From assembly GCA_900770145.1 (NCBI GenBank), contig CAAGJL010000012.1, positions 1-6,424 on the forward strand: a stretch of 6,424 bases of DNA, written 5' to 3'. Below, in pieces: positions 4,528 through 6,424 of this stretch. The notes beneath the pieces were generated by a model. That model searched no databases. It was not told the origin of the DNA and saw only the letters and a list, made by a program, of their open reading frames with translations. Made by a program: the position numbers and the translations under genes. How positions within the stretch are numbered: the first letter of the stretch is position 1; each line of letters opens with the position of its first letter. The DNA is from Clostridia bacterium. GTDB lineage: Bacteria; Bacillota; Clostridia; Oscillospirales; CAG-272.

Positions 4528-4806
4528 TTATTCAGCGTAGACGCTGACCTGCTTCTTATCCTTGCTCTTGTGCTCGAACTTCACCGTGCCTGCAATCAGA
4601 GCAAACAGCGTGTGATCCTTGCCAAGACCAACATTGTTGCCGGGATGAATGGCAGTGCCTCTCTGACGGACGATAATGCTGCCGGCGTTCACTTTGGAAC
4701 CGTCGGCTGCTTTTACGCCCAGCCGTTTGGACTCACTGTCACGACCGTTTTTGGTAGAACCTACGCCCTTTTTGTGAGCGAAGAACTGCAAACTGAGTCT
4801 TAACAT
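4528..4806 (-). CDS. rpmA: 50S ribosomal protein L27 (bL27), precursor with cleavable N-terminus
   Basis: The protein has 92 residues. Mature L27 lies at the peptidyl-transferase centre, where its N-terminal tail contacts tRNA. After the extension MLRLSLQFFA the conserved HKKGVGSTKNGRDS (11-24) begins, followed by VRQRGT, HPGNNVGLGKDHTLFAL and an ending in KKQVSVYAE. The extension ending in QFFA is the Firmicutes processing signal, cut between Ala10 and His11 by the protease Prp, whose gene is directly upstream. The ATG at 4806 has a perfect AGGAGG (4817-4822) 10 bases upstream. It is the last gene of rplU-prp-rpmA and is followed by a terminator. The obg gene, often next in other Firmicutes, is not present. 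Confidence 0.98.
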   Translation of the reverse strand: MLRLSLQFFAHKKGVGSTKNGRDSESKRLGVKAADGSKVNAGSIIVRQRGTAIHPGNNVGLGKDHTLFALIAGTVKFEHKSKDKKQVSVYAE

Positions 4807-4831
4807 TGTTCAATATCCTCCTTACAGAATT

Positions 4832-5212
4832 TCACGCGTAATCCCTGTTTTCCACTTTGATCGTGAATCCGGCATCCTTGGTGAACTCATACATATCATC
4901 GTGCAACTGCATGTCCTCCAAGAGGCGATAATATGTTAAAAACAACCCGGACACCGCAAAGCGCACACGCTCGTCCTCCTCAAAAGCGGGGAGCGCGGAC
5001 GGGGAACGTACGGTGATGGTGGTATCGTCTTCGTTGACATCGTACTCGGCTTTGCCGCCGTAGATGTCCTCTATCGCGTCAACGATATACATGGTGATGG
5101 AAGAAAGCATCGCACAGAACGGGTCGCTCCCGCTTTCGGCAAAGCCGACGTGCCCCTTTTCTTCAAACCCATAAAAGATTCCGTCACTGCGGAAAAATGT
5201 GATGGTCGTCAT
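4832..5212 (-). CDS. prp: Ribosomal-processing cysteine protease Prp
   Basis: The protein has 126 residues, somewhat longer than the usual about 106-112. Prp removes the N-terminal extension of L27, a step essential for ribosome assembly in Staphylococcus aureus. The catalytic pair is visible: His21 in EKGHVGFA (18-25) and Cys33 in GSDPFCAMLSSI (28-39), with the normal spacing of 12. The signature usually reads 'G-x-DivCAavS', so the Pro-Phe before the cysteine is a mild variation. The C-terminal part carries the family's AVSGLFLTYYRLLED block. The gene sits between rplU (2 bases from its stop to this ATG, so probably translationally coupled) and rpmA (25 bases). The position and the QFFA-type L27 next door make the assignment firm. 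Confidence 0.94.
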   Translation of the reverse strand: MTTITFFRSDGIFYGFEEKGHVGFAESGSDPFCAMLSSITMYIVDAIEDIYGGKAEYDVNEDDTTITVRSPSALPAFEEDERVRFAVSGLFLTYYRLLEDMQLHDDMYEFTKDAGFTIKVENRDYA

Positions 5213-5214
5213 GC

Positions 5215-5526
5215 TCAGCCTTCAATGGTAACAATCTGAACTTTGGTATAGGGCTGTCTGTGACCGATCTTCTTCTTCTCGTTCTTCTTGGACTTGTACT
5301 TGAGAATATAGATTTTCTTGCCCTTGCCGTTTTTCAGGACGGTCGCAGTCACTTTTGCGCCCTCCACATTGGGAGTGCCGACTTTGAGCGCGCCGTCACG
5401 GGAAATAGCCTTTACACTGTCAAACACAACAGTCTCGCCCTCGTTGACATCGAGTTTCTCGATGAAAACAACGTCGCCTTCGTTGACCTTGTACTGCTTT
5501 CCGCCGGTTTCAATAATCGCAAACAC
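5215..5526 (-). CDS. rplU: 50S ribosomal protein L21 (bL21)
   Basis: The protein has 103 residues, the normal L21 length. It begins FAIIETGGKQYKV (2-14), the near-invariant L21 N-terminus, and contains VNEGE, the GTPNVEGAKV loop (about 51-60) and the basic KYKSKKNEKKKIGHRQPYTKV tail region that binds 23S rRNA. The GTG at 5526 is the start: a GAGGTG ribosome binding site (5533-5538) lies 6 bases upstream, and the family begins at exactly this point. The alternative GTG at 5535 lies inside that ribosome binding site and would add three residues. It is the first gene of rplU-prp-rpmA, with its own promoter and a structured 76-base leader that probably gives feedback control. Confidence 0.97.
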   Translation of the reverse strand: MFAIIETGGKQYKVNEGDVVFIEKLDVNEGETVVFDSVKAISRDGALKVGTPNVEGAKVTATVLKNGKGKKIYILKYKSKKNEKKKIGHRQPYTKVQIVTIEG

Positions 5527-5602
5527 GAAAAGCACCTCACTTTCTTCAAGACTCGCTGTCGGGGCGGCGCGGTGCGCACTTCAAAAAGCCCTTTTCACGC
5601 GG
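5527..5602 (-). ncRNA. Probable L21 leader RNA (5'-UTR of rplU)
   Basis: From the predicted start near 5602 to the rplU GTG there are about 76 bases of GC-rich, structured leader. These include the self-complementary GTGCGCAC, a GGGC/GCCC pairing that encloses it, and a small GAC-AGCGA-GTC stem just before the ribosome binding site. Firmicutes rplU operons commonly carry an autoregulatory L21 leader at this place. The assignment rests on position and visible stems, not on a covariance model match. Confidence 0.55.
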
Positions 5603-5608
5603 CAAGCT

Positions 5609-5638
5609 ATTATACCATATCCCGCCGCACGTTGTCAA
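5609..5638 (-). promoter_or_regulatory. Sigma-A promoter of rplU-prp-rpmA
   Basis: On the minus strand a perfect TTGACA (5633-5638), an 18-base spacer and a perfect TATAAT (5609-5614) with extended TGG. It begins 16 bases beyond the stop codon of the VanZ-like gene. No terminator separates the two, so some read-through into the ribosomal operon is possible. Confidence 0.93.
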
Positions 5639-5654
5639 GGGTTTTTTGAAATTT

Positions 5655-6134
5655 CTACGATATATTTTGAAAGTCTTTTCCGCACACCGCCTGTTTGCGG
5701 CGCCTGCGGGTAAAAAGGAGATAAAACAGGAACACAAGCAGCACGCCGCAAAACCCGCCTGCGCAATCCAACAGCGCGTCGGTAAACAGACAGGCGCGGC
5801 CGGGCACAAAACGCTGGATGGTTTCATCCACGGCGGCGGCAAAAATCGGCGCCAGCGCCGCGGTGAGAAACGGAAACTCCAGATTGGCGGAAAGCCCTGC
5901 CCCGGCGGCCAGCAGCCCCAGTACGAAAAACTCCGTGAAATGCGCGGTTTTTCGCACCGTATAGTCACTAAACCGGAAAGAAACGCCCCAATTTTCCAGC
6001 ACGCCGTTCAAAACCTGCCGTACGTCGCCGCTGGTCTCGGCGGACTCTGTTGCCGGGGAAAAAGAAAAATGCCAGATAAAAATCATCCATGCGATGCAAA
6101 GCACCGGCAGAATCCAGTGAACCCACTTTTTCAT
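5655..6134 (-). CDS. VanZ-like family membrane protein
   Basis: The protein has 159 residues and about four membrane segments (roughly 5-24, 66-83, 87-104 and 126-143), with a basic C-terminal TRRRRKQ. The VanZ-like family signature is present: VRKTAHFTEFFVLG (60-73), DETIQRFVPGR (103-113), Asp119 and the following glycine pair (126-127). The founding member VanZ gives low-level teicoplanin resistance, but most family members have no known role and the neighbours here do not point to glycopeptide resistance. The ATG at 6134 is the natural start; its ribosome binding site is weak (AGTGAG). It is divergent from tRNA-Arg, with which it seems to share an overlapping promoter region, and it has no terminator before the rplU promoter. 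Confidence 0.91.
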   Translation of the reverse strand: MKKWVHWILPVLCIAWMIFIWHFSFSPATESAETSGDVRQVLNGVLENWGVSFRFSDYTVRKTAHFTEFFVLGLLAAGAGLSANLEFPFLTAALAPIFAAAVDETIQRFVPGRACLFTDALLDCAGGFCGVLLVFLFYLLFTRRRRKQAVCGKDFQNIS

Positions 6135-6159
6135 AAATTTCTCACTTTCCGAAAAGCAC

Positions 6160-6188
6160 TTGATTTTTTGCCTTTTCTGTGCTACAAT
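6160..6188 (+). promoter_or_regulatory. Promoter of tRNA-Arg
   Basis: TTGATT (-35, 6160-6165), a 17-base spacer and TACAAT (-10, 6183-6188), with the extended TG at 6180-6181. The start of transcription would be near 6195, about 22 bases before the mature tRNA. Confidence 0.82.
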
Positions 6189-6211
6189 ACTTACATTGCC
6201 GCAAATATCAA
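6184..6211 (-). promoter_or_regulatory. Possible promoter of the VanZ-like gene, overlapping the tRNA promoter
   Basis: On the minus strand TTGATA (6206-6211), a 16-base spacer and TATTGT (6184-6189). The -10 matches four of six consensus bases and occupies almost the same bases as the tRNA -10 on the other strand. It is the best candidate upstream of the ATG at 6134 but is weaker than the other promoters in the window. Confidence 0.4.
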
Positions 6212-6216
6212 CCTCT

Positions 6217-6293
6217 GTCTGCGTAGCTCAGTTGGATAGAGCGACCGCCTCCTAAGCGGTAGGTCGGGTGTTCAAGTCACCTCGCGGACGCCA
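6217..6293 (+). tRNA. tRNA-Arg (anticodon CCT, reads AGG)
   Basis: A complete cloverleaf: acceptor stem GTCTGCG (6217-6223) with CGCGGAC (6283-6289) and one wobble pair; D stem GCTC/GAGC; anticodon stem ACCGC/GCGGT around the loop CTCCTAA with anticodon CCT at 6251-6253; a 5-base variable region; T stem GGGTG/CACCT with loop TTCAAGT. The discriminator is G and the CCA end is encoded (6291-6293). Total length is 77 bases. Confidence 0.98.
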
Positions 6294-6295
6294 GC

Positions 6296-6320
6296 AAAGA
6301 AGCCCTTTGGGCTTCTTTTT
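6296..6320 (+). terminator. Terminator of tRNA-Arg
   Basis: AAAGAAGCCC (6296-6305), loop TTT and GGGCTTCTTT (6309-6318), continuing into a T-run to 6320. It starts 3 bases after the CCA end of the tRNA. Confidence 0.94.
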
Positions 6321-6321
6321 G

Positions 6322-6424
6322 TTTGTTTCAGTCACACCCAAACGGGAAGACTGACAAGAGGTTTCACGCCCGACTGTCAGGCTATTTGCGGCACTCGGCA
6401 ACCATTTTTTCCCCCTCCCCCCCC
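6322..6424. other. Right-edge non-coding tail ending in poly-C
   Basis: No gene start is supported. A weak inverted repeat CTGACA (6351-6356) / TGTCAG (6375-6380) is present. The sequence then degenerates into T6 followed by an almost pure C tract (about 6411-6424), which may be the end of a contig or a sequencing artefact rather than biology. Confidence 0.5.

Noticed and set aside
5646..6239. 197-codon + strand open frame opposite the VanZ-like gene
   Set aside because: It is antisense to a recognised family, is very basic and low in hydrophobic order, and runs into the tRNA promoter and the first part of the tRNA.

Overview
The window looks like chromosomal DNA of a low-to-medium GC Gram-positive anaerobe of class Clostridia, probably a gut Oscillospiraceae/Ruminococcaceae-type organism. 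The reasons are: (i) ribosomal protein L27 with the Firmicutes N-terminal extension ending in QFFA, next to its processing protease Prp; (ii) a short clostridial-type flavodoxin; (iii) DUF2325 and DUF3793 proteins; (iv) strong AGGAGG-type ribosome binding sites, GTG starts and textbook sigma-A promoters, several with an extended TGG-TATAAT -10. The species cannot be named from the sequence alone.

Left third (1-2435): a leader-like region with interleaved inverted repeats precedes a monocistronic two-TM membrane protein (220-741, +), which ends in a bidirectional terminator. Then comes a 123-residue C-terminal piece of a MATE-family exporter (809-1180, -), with its own promoter and a terminator-like hairpin in front of its ribosome binding site. 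An intact alpha/beta hydrolase follows (1348-2037, -). After it lies a frameshifted C-terminal remnant of an ABC-transporter ATPase (about 2152-2370, +). The two exporter remnants point away from the hydrolase and both have lost their 5' parts on the hydrolase side. This suggests the hydrolase cassette replaced the 5' halves of a divergent exporter pair.

Middle (2436-4250, all minus): a monocistronic cupin (2436-2768), then a three-gene operon transcribed DUF2325 -> DUF3793 -> flavodoxin (4164 down to 2880), with an 8-nt overlap and then a 15-nt gap. Its promoter is a perfect TTGACA-17-TATAAT, overlapped by one palindrome at the -35 and followed by a second (TTGTTAG-N6-CTAACAA) at the transcription start. 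A strong core promoter with two palindromes suggests a tightly repressed operon. The TTAG/CTAA half-sites and the flavodoxin make metal (iron) control a reasonable hypothesis. This is the most interesting unit in the window.

Right third (4251-6424): a non-coding stretch of about 215 bases holds an 18-bp direct repeat and a long imperfect hairpin, probably a dispersed repeat. It is followed by the terminator of the ribosomal operon rplU-prp-rpmA (5526 down to 4528), which has its own promoter and probably an L21-type leader RNA. Upstream lie a VanZ-like membrane protein (5655-6134, -) and, divergently, tRNA-Arg(CCU) (6217-6293, +) with promoter and terminator. The last about 100 bases contain no gene and end in a poly-C tract that may mark a contig end.
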